DNA from: Blakeslea trispora | Lineage: Eukaryota; Mucoromycota; Mucoromycetes; Mucorales; Choanephoraceae | Direction of reading: 5' to 3' | Assembly: GCA_025331445.1 (NCBI GenBank) | Contig: JAIWNE010000006.1 | Span: forward strand, 124,001-188,000 | Length of the DNA: 64,000 nt | Shown here: positions 11,154-23,034 of the stretch, piece by piece | Layout: the number at the start of each line of letters is the position of its first letter | How positions within the stretch are numbered: position 1 is the stretch's first letter | Position numbers and translations under genes: made by a program | Notes under the pieces: generated by a model | Seen by the model: only the letters and a program-made list of their open reading frames with translations | Told to the model about the DNA's origin: nothing | The model's database searches: none

Positions 11154-12851
11154 TCATTTTACTTGAACAAAAGTAGGAGGTATGATAGCAGTACCATTCG
11201 GTGTTTGCTGCTTAGCATAGTTTTCATTGACCCATTGGCCTAGTTGTCGTAGTAGTTTCTGATGTTTTTCTGTTTGTCCATCACTCTTAACAGTCGCCAT
11301 CTTCTTGTTCTCTTCTTCTTCTTTTGTTGTAGGCCCTTCTTCTGTAGAAGGATAAAGTATGTTTCGATCCTCTTGTTCTATAGTGAGATCTGATAAATCA
11401 CTCACTAATAGATCAAGCACATTCTGGTTGATTTTCTTGGCAGCTGGTGACTGCTGTTTCTCGGATTTATCCGCCGTGCCTTGGGGACTAGTGAATACAT
11501 TCATCATGGTTGTCATGTTTTTTTTGGACTCGACCCAGTCTTTTTTTGAAGGTTTGAACGTCTCTTCTTCTTCTGTCTTTTTTTCTTTGCTTGGTTTATA
11601 TTTGATGCTTTCCTTTGCACTAAACAGGTTTTGTGAGGTACGAAGATCAGGATGAAAATAACTAGATTCTACTTGTGGTATGTTGGTATAATGCTGTCTC
11701 ATGCCATTCATATTAGGTGGAGTTTCATGGATAGGCGTACAGTCCAGACTGGAAGAAATATGGCTATATAGTTTATCATAATCGGTTTGGAGGGCAGGAT
11801 AGGATCGAACATAGATATCCTGCTCATTGCTGGTGGGATATAAATCTTGTTGCATGATTGGACTAGGATTGAATTGCAGCAGCATATCAGTATGACTGAC
11901 TTGTTGCTGTGTTACAGGATAATCATATGATGGTTCATGTGTGTTTTCAATGTTTTCAGTAAGTTGAGCAAGCCAAAGATTGAAATTGTTAAGCTGTTCT
12001 TCTGTATTGACATTGAGTGAATTTGGATTGATAGAACCGGCGTCTACAAGGCTTTGGAATAAATCCAGGTTTTCTATCATGTCTAATAAACCAATCAACA
12101 TTAAATGACAGGAGAACTTCCCTAAGTCCAAGCTTACCTGAATTGTATTCTGTCTTGATTTGATTTGAATCATCCATAAACATGAGGTTGTTAATGATAC
12201 TCTCAGACATCGCATTAGAATAAGAAGGAGTAGAAGGCTCTTGCTTGATAGAGTTGGGACTATTGAAACTATCGTAGCCATCAGACGAAGGCGACACTGT
12301 GCTTAACTGAGAATAAGGCTGTGTCCAACTATCTATAGAAATGACCATGAGTATCAACATAAGAGAGAGAGAGAGAGAGAGCTATAGTTACCATCTGAAT
12401 AAGCAGCTGTACTGTGAGGAGGAGAGATGGGAACTTTCAACAGGTCGTCAGATTTTCTTTGAGTGCTGGAGCGAATGCGTACAGGTTCGTTGAGTTCGTC
12501 GTTATGGATACGCTCATGCTTTTTTAAATCTTGGGGTCTTTTAAATGCTTTATCGCAAGACTACAAATAGAGATAAGTATAGTAGCTAGGACATACATAA
12601 ATAATTTAGCTTACAGGACAATGGTGAGGTTTCAATGGGACATGAACACGGATATGGCTAGTGATATGATCTCTCTTGACAACCGAAACTTCACAGTTGT
12701 CCCAGTGACAAGTTAAGCAAAGATTACCAGTGGATTTTCTACCCACATGGTCGTTTGTAAGGTGACTATAGAGGTGTTCAGGGTCTGTATAGACCTTTGA
12801 ACAGCTTTCCCAACGACAACTATAACGTGTTGTATCTTTTGTGTAATTCAT
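11154..12851 (-). CDS. pacC: PacC/Rim101 pH-response zinc-finger transcription factor
   Basis: Four exons on the minus strand (12615-12851, 12392-12560, 12138-12332, 11154-12082) give 509 residues. Three C2H2 fingers occupy about residues 10-98. The block [18 protein letters not shown], then [19 protein letters not shown] and [10 protein letters not shown], is the hallmark of PacC/Rim101. These factors are processed in response to ambient pH through the Pal/Rim pathway, bind GCCARG sites and adjust pH-dependent gene expression. The remainder is Ser/Thr/Gln-rich and low-complexity, as is usual for the family. A Lys/Glu-rich stretch lies near residue 360. The intron at 12333-12391 holds a GA dinucleotide run. 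In known members the C-terminal half carries the proteolytic processing box; I could not recognise it here. Confidence 0.92.
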
Positions 12852-14059
12852 AGAAATATGTGTATGAGAGAAAAATAAATAAAAAGGAAAGAAAAGGTTC
12901 AGTTGGGACTAAATGACGCTATGATGCGTATTTATACATTCACATTTTTTTTTTTAAAACGTGCATTTATGCCAAGCCACTGTATTAAAAATCATGCAAA
13001 TACAAAAAAAAAAAAAAGATACCATTTGCCTTTTAATTCGATTGTATTGTTTAATTACTCTTTTTACCCATGTTGAGTTATCCATGAGAGTCATAAGGAT
13101 TTCTCTTAGAAAAAAAAAAAGCAAAAAAAGTGAGAGAAAAGTAAAAAAAAAAAAAAAGGGGGGGGGATGTTGACTCAACTAAAGGACCCTTTGTCATAGA
13201 AACACAAGCAAGACTAGCCACATTTCTTGGCAATGTGTTACTCTGTCCATTTGATTCTCCGACATTGGCGCATACTGGCGGGGCTGCTGTGTCTGGGGGC
13301 TACTCCGCCGGTAATAAGCAATACGATTGGACACTGTTAGCCAATAAAAGTTGTTATTACTGTCGCTCATTTAAGTTTTTGCTTAATGGTTTTTGAATGA
13401 GTGGGCTCAAACAGAATATTACTAAAAACTATAAAATTTTCTCTCTGCTACCAAAGAAATTCATCAAGAAAATTCCAGTGATTGCAAGCTTATTCGATTA
13501 CAAATAAGAAACGAAAGTGAGTAAGACAATCAAGCTAATGAAGTAAGCCTTGTCTCAGAAACGAAGCCAGTAACGCCCTGCAATCCTTACAAGAGCTGGA
13601 TTTCGTTTAAGGAACATTATTAGAGGAGTCAATGAAAGATATGCCTCCAATTAACATCGTTTTGGCCGAGTATTTTGAGGACCTTCTGACTTGCTTGACA
13701 TAATGAAAAAAGTCCTTCTGAAAATGGAAAAGTGCCCCATTTATGGAATCAAGTTTGTGATTACAGAGTAATGTGATTATTTGGGTAAAAATCATCAGCA
13801 ACATACATTTAAAAGGCTTCAATTTTTAAAATCTGAGATGTTTGTCTCACACAAAGAGAACAAAGAATATACAATCTATCATATAAAAGGCCAAAAAAAA
13901 CTTGTTTCTGTTTTTCTCTTTGTCTCTGTTACCTCATCTGTTAGATTCTTCTAATACATCTAATCTCTTATTGCTGGAAGGAGTAAGATATATTTTATTC
14001 TGACCTTGATATATCTGCCCCACTAATATGCTATGAATAGATCTAATCCTTCTTAGGCA
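12852..14059. other. Intergenic between pacC and the Fanzor-like gene
   Basis: No intact gene. It holds poly-A tracts, a G8 run after poly-A near 13160, a short GC-richer patch (about 13265-13315), and a weak frame at about 13680-13770 that may be decayed coding sequence. The distal part acts as upstream DNA for the gene starting at 14060. Confidence 0.45.
13882..13889 (+). promoter_or_regulatory. Candidate TATA box for the Fanzor-like gene
   Basis: TATAAAAG lies about 170 bp before the ATG at 14060. A GT-AG pair (13983-14056) between them could be a 5' UTR intron ending just before the start codon. Position and match are the only evidence. Confidence 0.3.
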
Positions 14060-17000
14060 ATGTCCTACCGCAGGGCTCTACAAGATACATTCTATTTGGG
14101 CGGTCGTTATACTCCTGCGCCCCAGTTGTCTGTCAATGTGCAACAACAACCATCTACCATAGCTCCTGGCATGAGGCGTGCATTTGAAATGTCTGTAGAA
14201 GAATTCCATGACCTGTTTTATATCGTAGCCCAAGCCAAGCTACGCGATAACATTATCCGTGAAAAAAACAAAAAGAAGCCAAACTACTCTGCTCTCAAAG
14301 CCAAAACTCTTGCTGGTCAAATTCCAAGAGGACTGTATGCTGATATGGATAAACATGCTAACCTCGGTTTGCGAGAATCTGCAAACAGATTTCAAAATGA
14401 TAATTCAGTGTCTCGAGCAATTGATCTTTGGAGAAGATATGTACAACAAAATTTTGATGTCGTCCAAGAGTCTGTAAGCAATCCTACTACTGAAGCAACT
14501 AGCTCTACTCAAGCCATTGAACCTTCTTCAGAAGAGCTCCCTACCGAACCTGCTTCCTTTGTTGTTACCGAAGAATATTTTGAAGTCTGTACTGCGTATT
14601 TTCCCTCGTTGATACGAGATGATCTTACACCTGAAGTTAGACAACTCTTTGATACTAAGCTTGCTGAACTACTGCCTCAGACCTCCAACTTTATCAGTGA
14701 CTTTCAAACAATCATGTTTATGATAATGTCCTGTTTCCGAAGCCATACTTTTGCTGTTCGCAATGGAAAATCAGTATTTTGATAGATCAAATGGCTTTCA
14801 AATACAAAGCATCTTCCCAAGTAACTTTCAGCTACAAGATACCTTGATTTTTTCTGCCTCTCCATATGCTTCCAACTTTCTTGCCTCTCCTGATGCTAAT
14901 GACATTCCTTTTCTCTTCACTGACCGACATATTCATTTTTTGAAGTCTGGTTTTTATGGTGTTCGTGGCTTGAAAACAAAGACCAAAACAGATTATCCTT
15001 TGAGAACCCTGTTAATGGAAGCCATCTCTGACTCAGTCAGCCAATTCATCCAACCAAAAAACACTCTTCATATGGCCTGCTATGAGTCTGCACTGACTAA
15101 CTATATTACCAATCTATCTGTCATGTGGGGTGATAACAAGATGATCAACATTCTTCTAGACAAGCTTTTGTTAGTGTTGCTACGTATTCATTTGGCTCCT
15201 ACAAGAGAAAAAAAGCATCAAGAATATATCAAGTCTATGAAAAATGCCTCTAAAGAAAGAAAAGACGAAGCTGCAAAAGAAAGTAAGACAGAAGCAGGTC
15301 ATCCTACCAACTGGTTTCCACTGCTCCATCAAAGCAGAAGAAGGTTAATAGTCCGCAAAGAACGTTACCGGCTTGCAAAATACAGACAAAAATCAAAAAG
15401 CTCATCATCTGCGTATATGAAGCAAAAATGGGAAGCTCGAGCCCAAAAAAGTGAGAAACGTATCGCAACATACACAAAAGCTCTGGAAACTAAGGTATGT
15501 ATGCCTACAATCAACGGGAAATCAGTCACTCATCTATGTCTATTATACCATTTTCAATAGGAACCCAAAACTACTTCTGCCAAGAGAAAACAACCTTCTG
15601 AGCCTGATGTCGCCGAAGGTTCTGAGCGTCCAAGAAAGATCCCTGCTATCCAACATCCCTCTACTGCTTCTGCTGAGGCTGGTCCCAGTATGCTACATAC
15701 TAGTCGCATGGAGTTAGATGTTCCCACACAGCCATACGAAGGAAAAGGGAAAGCACCAATGAATCCCCAAAGCGATCCGAAACCTGTTACTTTCCAACCA
15801 CCCATGACAGAAGAGACACGCACTATTCCGCCTGCTACACCAGAAGACTACGCAAGCATGGATGAAAATGATGTTGTCGAAGAAGAGGATGCTATAAAAG
15901 ATGCTGATGATGATGCTCCTAGACACAGGTTGAATGGCTTAAAAGGCTTTATCAAGAGCTTGCTGTTGCGTAATGAAGATTTGCCTAACGAACAAGACTT
16001 GACAGGTCTGCGCTCTGACTTGAATGAGAAGGAAGCAGAAGTGTGTTTGCTTATACTACGACGCTTAAAACCTTACATCCCTTCAAAGAAAAACTACTCT
16101 CATATTGGCTACCAGCTACCTTTTGTAATTCTTGCGAATGATTTGCTGCGCTGTGCTGGCTATGCTAAGTTCTGTCGTAAAATCTGCCCAATGCCTGTTG
16201 CATCTCAAAAGTCCTTTAGACTGGATACACCTTCGTTATTTAAGACATTCTGCGAGCATGGTGACAACAAAATGACATTTTTTGGCTATGACAACAGAGT
16301 CATTAGGGGCCCTTTGGAATACATCAATCATAAGGATGCTGTCTTCAATGCCTTTTTCAAGATTGATAGAATACAACAGTTGTGCAGACGTCGTAAATTG
16401 GTTTTTGCTCATCATCTTCATTTGCTGCCTGGTGGAAAGTATGTCAGAATCCTTGGTATCAAAGAGAAAGCGCCTATGAAGCAGACTGCTGATGTAACAG
16501 GCCAGAAGCGTCAATACAACATTCCTGAATCGACTTGGCAAGATATTCTCAATGAGCGTGAAAAAGACAATGAAACCTTGAAACAAGAAGTCGATGAACT
16601 CTTGGGGAACACCAACCGTTTGTCAAAGCAGTTGAAAAACAGATTTAAAGAATTCAGCAATCAAGATTTTAGTTTGCAGATCAAAACCGCCAAGCAAGGC
16701 TGGAAAAACCCACTTAATCTAGAACCTGAAGTTGCTGTTGTGCAGGGTAGTGATTCTGAAGAAGAGGCAGGTGTATGTTGTCCTCAAATTGGTGAATGTA
16801 TGACTGGTGTTCAGAGACGAATTGCAGACATTGTCAGAACTATACAAGCTCATATCCGACGTCCGCATGCCAACAATGATGAAGAGTTGATTACTGCTGC
16901 TAGAAATGAGATCAAGGTGTACATTGATGGGTTGAAGGCTGATAGAAGTAGGTTGTTTCTGGCTATTCAACAAGTCAAGTCTGAACTGGCAGACCAGCGA

Positions 17001-18140
17001 TACCAGCTGTATATCCGCAGAAGAGCATTAAATTTGACAAAAAGAGATCAAAAAGCGCCCAGACAGACCAGAGAACTGCAGCAGATTACGGGCCAGCCTA
17101 CGATTGCTAAAGCTGAAGATATGCAACTGATGGGTGACGCTGATACTATTGCTAAAAATTTCACCTTCTCCGGCACAGACAATGGTGTTGTCAAAATGAC
17201 TGAATCAGTGCCAGTTTCCATTCAAAAATACGTTTATCATCTGAAGCTCTACAACAGGTTTTCTGCTTTGACTACTACTGAAGAACAAGAAGAAGAATTT
17301 CAGCCTTTGCCGTCGTCCACTGTCATCAACGCTGAAGACATTGACTTTGGAAGCCAAAACTTGAACTACAGACACAAGCTTGCTGCTAAAAAGGCAAATG
17401 ATGTGAATTTGATTGAAGCTGAGAAGGTGTTGTCCGAAAAAAGTTTATCCAATGCAAGTTCCGTAGAAGCAATCCAGACAAACTACCGATTTTTGCAAGC
17501 CAATAGACAGACAGTCAGGAACTTTTATGATTCTCCACAAAGATCTAAACAGGCCATGAAGCAAGAATACTTTACCAAGAAAATCAAGGACCGCCTTTGC
17601 TCTCGCGAAAGGGAATTTACGAATCCTAAACCGAAAAAGAAAGATGTCAAGAAGAAAGGGAAAGAAATACAAAGAAAGAACCTGTTGATGATGATTGGTG
17701 ATCGTGGCTTTGGGATAGGTTCCAGAATTAGAGGACATCTTAGATATGGTGGTATTTGGAAACAAGATCGGCATGCAAGGTATACGACTGTCTGTATAAC
17801 AAACGAAAACTATACTTCCCAGACTTGTGTGTATTGCTTCAACAAGCTCACTCATGCAAGATCGCGCATTATCAAACAAGACAAAATAACTTATAGAGAA
17901 ATCAAAGGTACCTTTATCTGCTATAATTCCAAGTGCCCTTCTGCTCGTCACGGTCGTAACACAACCTCCAGAGATAAAGTGTCTGCCCTTGCTATTGCCA
18001 TCTCCGGAATGACAACTTTGCTCTTCCAAGAAACTCTCCCTGTATTTTCTAGAACCATCAGTCACTCTAACACTGAACTGCACAACAAAACAGCATCCTT
18101 CTGTACAAGAAGCGGTGTATTGGCTGCACGCGAAGCGTGA
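14060..18140 (+). CDS. Fanzor-like (eukaryotic TnpB) RuvC/Zn-ribbon nuclease, frameshifted
   Basis: A large open region reads in two frames: 14060 to about 14778, then about 14727-15494 joined to 15561-18140 through a 66-bp GT-AG intron (15495-15560). The two parts overlap, and the switch fits one extra T in TTTT at about 14776-14779. Combined length is roughly 1,340 residues. The C-terminal part shows a RuvC-type set in order: Asp in FSGTDNGVV (codon 17178), GDRGFGIGSRIRG, Glu in ITNENYTSQTC (codon 17805), zinc ribbon C-x2-C (17826-17837) and C-x4-C (17919-17936), and Asp in TSRDKVSALA (codon 17973). This is the layout of TnpB and of Fanzor proteins, RNA-guided DNA nucleases carried by eukaryotic mobile elements. 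The long N-terminal half is unrecognised. A GT-AG pair at 18152-18208 after the tandem stops may be a 3' UTR intron. Guide RNA and element ends were not identified. Family call good; activity unknown. Confidence 0.68.
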
Positions 18141-21100
18141 TAAGCAAGGTTGTAAGTGTTACACAAACTCTAATTGCTTTAAATTGCTAAACCTTCTCTC
18201 CCCCCCAGACATGACAGCCTTGCCCGCATACTACAAAACTGCAACGTTACACCAATCAAAATCAATATTGTATTTTTGGAAACCTTGCTTTGTTTAAAAA
18301 TGATATGGTATTATCATGATTCCTTGGCACTTATAAAAAAGAAAACATGGGGGTCAAAAAGCTTTATATAAATATGAGTCTTGCATAGTTATCTTTCTTC
18401 AAAACTTTGCATTTGCAAGATATTATCTGTATTTAAAGTTGAATATGACTGGCAATAACTGAGAAAGGGTATCCAAAATATCTAACAAAAGCTTTATCCC
18501 TATAATAATGATACAAACTATGAAAGGACAATTTACTACTTTAATATCAAAGAGTTATAGAGGGAAACATGTTAATTAACCAATTAATATATGTCTGCAG
18601 AGGTTGTGTAAATATCAGTCTTTAAAGATTGCCTTCAATCGCGTGTTAAATTTGTTATTCTTTGGATTTTGAATAGTTTATTATGTATATGCTCACAGTA
18701 AGATGAACAGATAAAAAGGTGTGTCTATACAGTAGCAACCAACATCTCAACTAAGCAAAATAAAAAAAACAGCTTAATTCAAGCTACTCTCATAACATTT
18801 GAAAGCTTCAATTTCTTTTCCACTTTTCTTTACTCTACTTTAGATTGATTGTGAAAGCATTAAGTTGAAATGTGTGTCAGTATACGAGGTATTGTTACTA
18901 CTTCTTGCTTAGCATATTTTCTGTGCCACAATCTATTGTTCTGATTGCTTACATGAAACGTATTTTTTTTTTTAAGTGAAAGATGTATTCCATCATTGTT
19001 GTTGTAAGTCTGTCTTGACTATATCCAAGCACAGTCTGATGGTTTCTATAAAGCTTTATACCGCCCAGATAACTACAACCCTAATGACTACAATGATTGA
19101 CAGAAGAATTCTGAAAGACAAAAAAGCTAAAGCGCATATATTCATCAAGATGATTGGGACTGGAAACAACTGATTCAATCTAGGTGTGTATTATTTATGA
19201 ATCTCAGATAAAACAACTATTGTTTGTCTACATTGTAATTATCAATATGATACAGAATAACATGGCAGAAACCATTCATTGGTAGAAGGCGATATAGAGC
19301 TTATGAACACTGGTTCAATGTCCTCAAGAAATCAAGCTTGTTGAGTTTACCGCTCAATTGATAAGTGGACGTAATATCATAAACTTGTACAAAGCCATTT
19401 GAGCAATCAGTTTTCAGCAAAAAAAAAAAAAAAAAATAGCTAATCCTTACGTAACCAACCATAAAAAACAACCTTTAATTTCAACTGCGGACTAAATGAC
19501 AACAATCATTGTAAATGATCTATGTCAAGCGTTTCTCTTTTCACACTAAGGATAGGCCATTTTCTATCTTCTTGCTAATGTCATTATGTATCTAGAAAAA
19601 AGAGCAAAGATATACAGCAGCAGCAATTGATATATTATTTTATTGATTAATGATGTGGTCAATCTGCTTTATAAAGCAAGGGAAGATATAATGTTCTCTA
19701 ACTATTAACAACAACAGATGTGAGACACTCAAAGTCTACAAGGCTGTTCAGTAGACTATGCGATATTTGCTTGGATTAATGTATTCACTACTTGAATAAC
19801 AGGCAGAAGAGTGTATATAGAAGAAAGATATGATTGTTGCTACATATCTATATAAATTTAACTCTATGATTCCTACTATTCATCCTTTCTTTCCAAAGAT
19901 AGGGCAAGCCATCCATTCAAGATCTAAAGACTATCTGAAACAGAAACAATCTTCACACTTTAGACAATTTGACTTTAAAGGTAAGTTGTACAGTTGCTGA
20001 TATGGCTTTGAAAAACGGTACACTCGTAGCAAAGTCCTAAAGAAGATGTTGCCTTGGCATGTGTTGTACAAGAAATACTATAAACATTTGAATTAAGTGT
20101 AGAGCAGAGGAATACTTTATTGATCAGGCACTATATCCGCTTTTTTATCCACTCGTCCCCTAAAGTTAAAAATTCGTTAGCCATATCAGTCACTGTCACA
20201 ACAACAACAAGCTACCTAAAGTGAATTAACAAAATTAAGCTTGACTTTTTTCTTTTTTTATTGGTCTTTATGCCTGTTTGAAGCTGATTCTTTTTGCTTT
20301 GCTTTTGTGTAAAGGTTAAATGTAAGTTCCTGAGTGATTGCTCTAAGCTGGCTTTAGAATGTAAAAAAAAGTCAGTTGGCTCATCAGATTTGTCTTGGCG
20401 TGTGTGCACCAACATGTTTTTACTTTAGCTGTTGACGGTGAAATGCGTTCTTCTTTTTGCATGTGAGTTGAACTTTTTTTGTGGTGTTGAGATGTCTGTA
20501 GAGCCTACGATTGCTCTCCCCTTCAGAAAAGAGTAGTGTATGGAAATAAGCTCTCTAACCTTTTTGTTTGTTAGTTTGCTTTGTACATATAAACCCTTGA
20601 TGATAATCTTATTTACTTTAACAACATTTGGCTTTCAATCAATTCCTTTTTTTTTTTAAACGAATTAGCATATCTGATTAGAGTGTCAAGCAAACAGCAA
20701 TAGTTTCTTTTGGTACAATAAGAGTTGAAAGAAAGAGACATTCACTCCTTCTTACTATACTAGAATGAAAATCGATTGTTTATATGCTCCTGTTCTTGCT
20801 ATAAAACGTTGTAGACTTACAATAAAAGGGAACTTGTATCATTCGGTCTATTTTGAGCCTAATGAGATTCTTCTTCTTCTCTTGAACAGTAAAACTTTGA
20901 CTTGATTAACAAAAGAGACATGTATGTGCAAAAAAGCCTGTAAGATTAAATTCATGCAATAGTTGAGCTAATTCAATGTCAGAACATGAAATCGCATACT
21001 TGTTTGATTTATAGCATAATTTCTCTGAGTTTCATGTATGTTTTATAGTGTTGGTAAGCCAATATGAGCCTATGGAATGGTTAGTAGAGTGATAGAAGGA

Positions 21101-21636
21101 TGTAGTCATGATTGCATCTGATTAGACATTTTTAATAGAATTTGATCCTTTTCAGTTTTCGCTCTTTGATAATTCACTGAGAGAAAAATGATAATTGACA
21201 GCTGAATACACATATTGACCCGCTTTGCTGGATAATTTTTTTTTTACTGGCTTTAGGTGCATCTGTGTACTACTTTACAGCACTAAAATACAAAAAAAGA
21301 AAATGGATGAGCATGAAGGGGGGGGGGTTTTAAGCTTTTAATTCCAAGAAATCAATGCATAGGTAAAAACATAACTTTTTCTTTTTTTTTTCTAGACTGA
21401 AGGATAAGAGAAAAAAAAGTAAAGCAATATTATCTTGAGTCCCCCCCCCCCTTTTTTTTTTTGTTCTTTTCAGTCTACCATCTATTCCAAAAATGGCAAT
21501 CTGGTCAAATCAGGCAGCTCTCCCAGTCACAATGCGATCTAAACTTGCCTATTGTCAAGCTTTTTTTTTTTTTTTGCTTTTTGCTTTTTGCTTTTTCCTT
21601 GACCCTTTCTTTCTTTTTTTTTTTTTGTATCTAGTC
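18141..21636. other. Gene-poor 3.5 kb with faint decayed coding patches
   Basis: No intact gene on either strand. Around 19015-19180 one plus frame reads QSDGFYKALYRPDNYNPNDY and then HQDDWDWKQL, interrupted by stops. Near 19265-19350 a frame reads PFIGRRRYRAYEHWFNVLKK, and near 19868-19980 another reads IHPFFPKIGQAIHSRSKDYL. Together they suggest a dead gene or transposon whose family I cannot name. Poly-C/poly-G runs occur near 21319 and 21442. The stretch 21540-21632 is T-rich leader sequence of the iron-transporter gene. Confidence 0.4.
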
Positions 21637-22614
21637 ATGTCAGCACTCTTGAACAAGCTTAGACGTCGCCCTTCTCACGAATTGCCGCCTTATCAGCATT
21701 TAGAGCACCATTTTGAATCTGCAGAAATTGTTCGTGATACTATCATTGGTCTTTCAGGTAGAGAGAGAGAGTAGCTTTAATTTAATGTATAAATTGTACT
21801 GACAAGAACAAAAGATGGTTTGACTGTGCCTTTTGCCTTGGCTGCTGGTCTTTCTTCTCTTGGTAGTTCCAAGTTGGTTATCTATGGTGGTGCAGCAGGT
21901 AAAATGGTTTAGCTCATTAAAAACATATTCAAATTAACACTTTCTTTCAAGAACTTGTTAGGTAAATTTTTTTTTTAAGAAATTGTGTCATACCAAACAA
22001 GCAATGAATAACCTTTTTTTTTTTTTACTCTTTTTTGGAAATGACATCATTGCATCTAAAATAGTGGTGCAATTTCTATGGGCTTAGGTGGTTATTTAGC
22101 TGCTCGCTCTGAAATAGAACATTACCGTACAGAACGCTTGCGTGAAGAATTCGAGGTAGAAGAATGCCCTCAAGACGAAGAAGAAGAAATTGTAGAAATC
22201 CTCGAGCCTTATGGCCTTGATCGCGAAACCATTCAGCCTTTAATCAACAAGTTGAAGAGCGACCCTCAAAAGTTTGTTGATTTTATGATGAAGTTTGAAC
22301 TTAACCTGGAAATGCCTGATCCAAGACGCAGCTGGATCTCCGCTTTGACAATTGGTTTCTCTTATTTTATTGGTGGCTTAATACCTTTGATGCCTTACTT
22401 TTTCATTGAGGAAGCCATGTATGCTCTCTATGTGTCTGTGGCTGTGACATCCCTCACTCTATTGATTTTCGGTTACATCAAGAGTCGATTGGTTAACCCT
22501 AATAGCGCTATGTGGGGTGCTGTTCAAACATTATTGATTGGTGCAGTTGCTGCTGGTGCAAGTTATGGCATTGTATATCTTTTACCTCAAGAACCTAATA
22601 TGGGTTTATTGTAA
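21637..22614 (+). CDS. Vacuolar iron/manganese transporter, CCC1/VIT1 family
   Basis: Four exons (21637-21757, 21815-21898, 21953-21962, 22065-22614) give 254 residues. CCC1/VIT proteins load cytosolic Fe2+ or Mn2+ into the vacuole for storage and detoxification. The first membrane helix holds DGLTVPFALAAGLSS and the second GAAELVSGAISMGLGG, both with metal-path residues of the family. The acidic cytosolic domain includes ARSEIEHY and an EEEE run. Three more hydrophobic helices follow (FSYFIGGLIPLMPYFF onward), totalling five as in the family. The third exon is only 10 nt and lies inside the ELVSG motif. An in-frame upstream ATG at 21493 was not chosen because it would add a T-rich, Phe-rich leader typical of the 5' UTR. 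Confidence 0.92.
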
Positions 22615-23034
22615 CAAAAACAAAAAAAAAGCTTATTATAGATTGAAATTAAAAGAAAGAAACAAAGTTGTTTTGTTTTGTTTATAAAAAGATAATACAG
22701 TCTTTAGTCTTTCCTAATGGGTATCCTATTTCAATGTCTCCTACAGGCCTAAACTGAAAATGCTTTACTTGTTGTGTATGTTCATCATATTTGTTGTCAA
22801 ACTTGTAATGTACGATTGTTTGCTCTTAATAGATGATTTGTATTACAAATCAAGATATCAACATTTTCTTTGTGTTGCTAACATAAACACTCAAAATCAT
22901 CAGGTAGAAGCACAGCACAACCCCCTTAAAAAAGAAGTTTGTATTTATAACAACTACTTTCCCTCTCTCTCTCTCTCTCTCTCTTTTTTTTTTATTTTTC
23001 TTTTTCTTTTTCTTCTTTTTATCCTATACTTTGA

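Noticed and set aside
11359..11655. Plus-strand open frame opposite pacC
   Set aside because: Antisense shadow of the low-complexity pacC exon; no motif of its own.
13265..13320. GC-rich patch as an RNA gene
   Set aside because: Short, without a stable long stem visible or any known RNA motif.
17445..18083. 212-codon minus-strand frame within the Fanzor-like gene
   Set aside because: Antisense to the RuvC/zinc-ribbon coding region; no recognisable domain.
21493..21636. In-frame N-terminal extension of the iron transporter starting at the ATG at 21493
   Set aside because: It would encode a Phe-run leader derived from poly-T tracts; the ATG at 21637 gives the normal family start.
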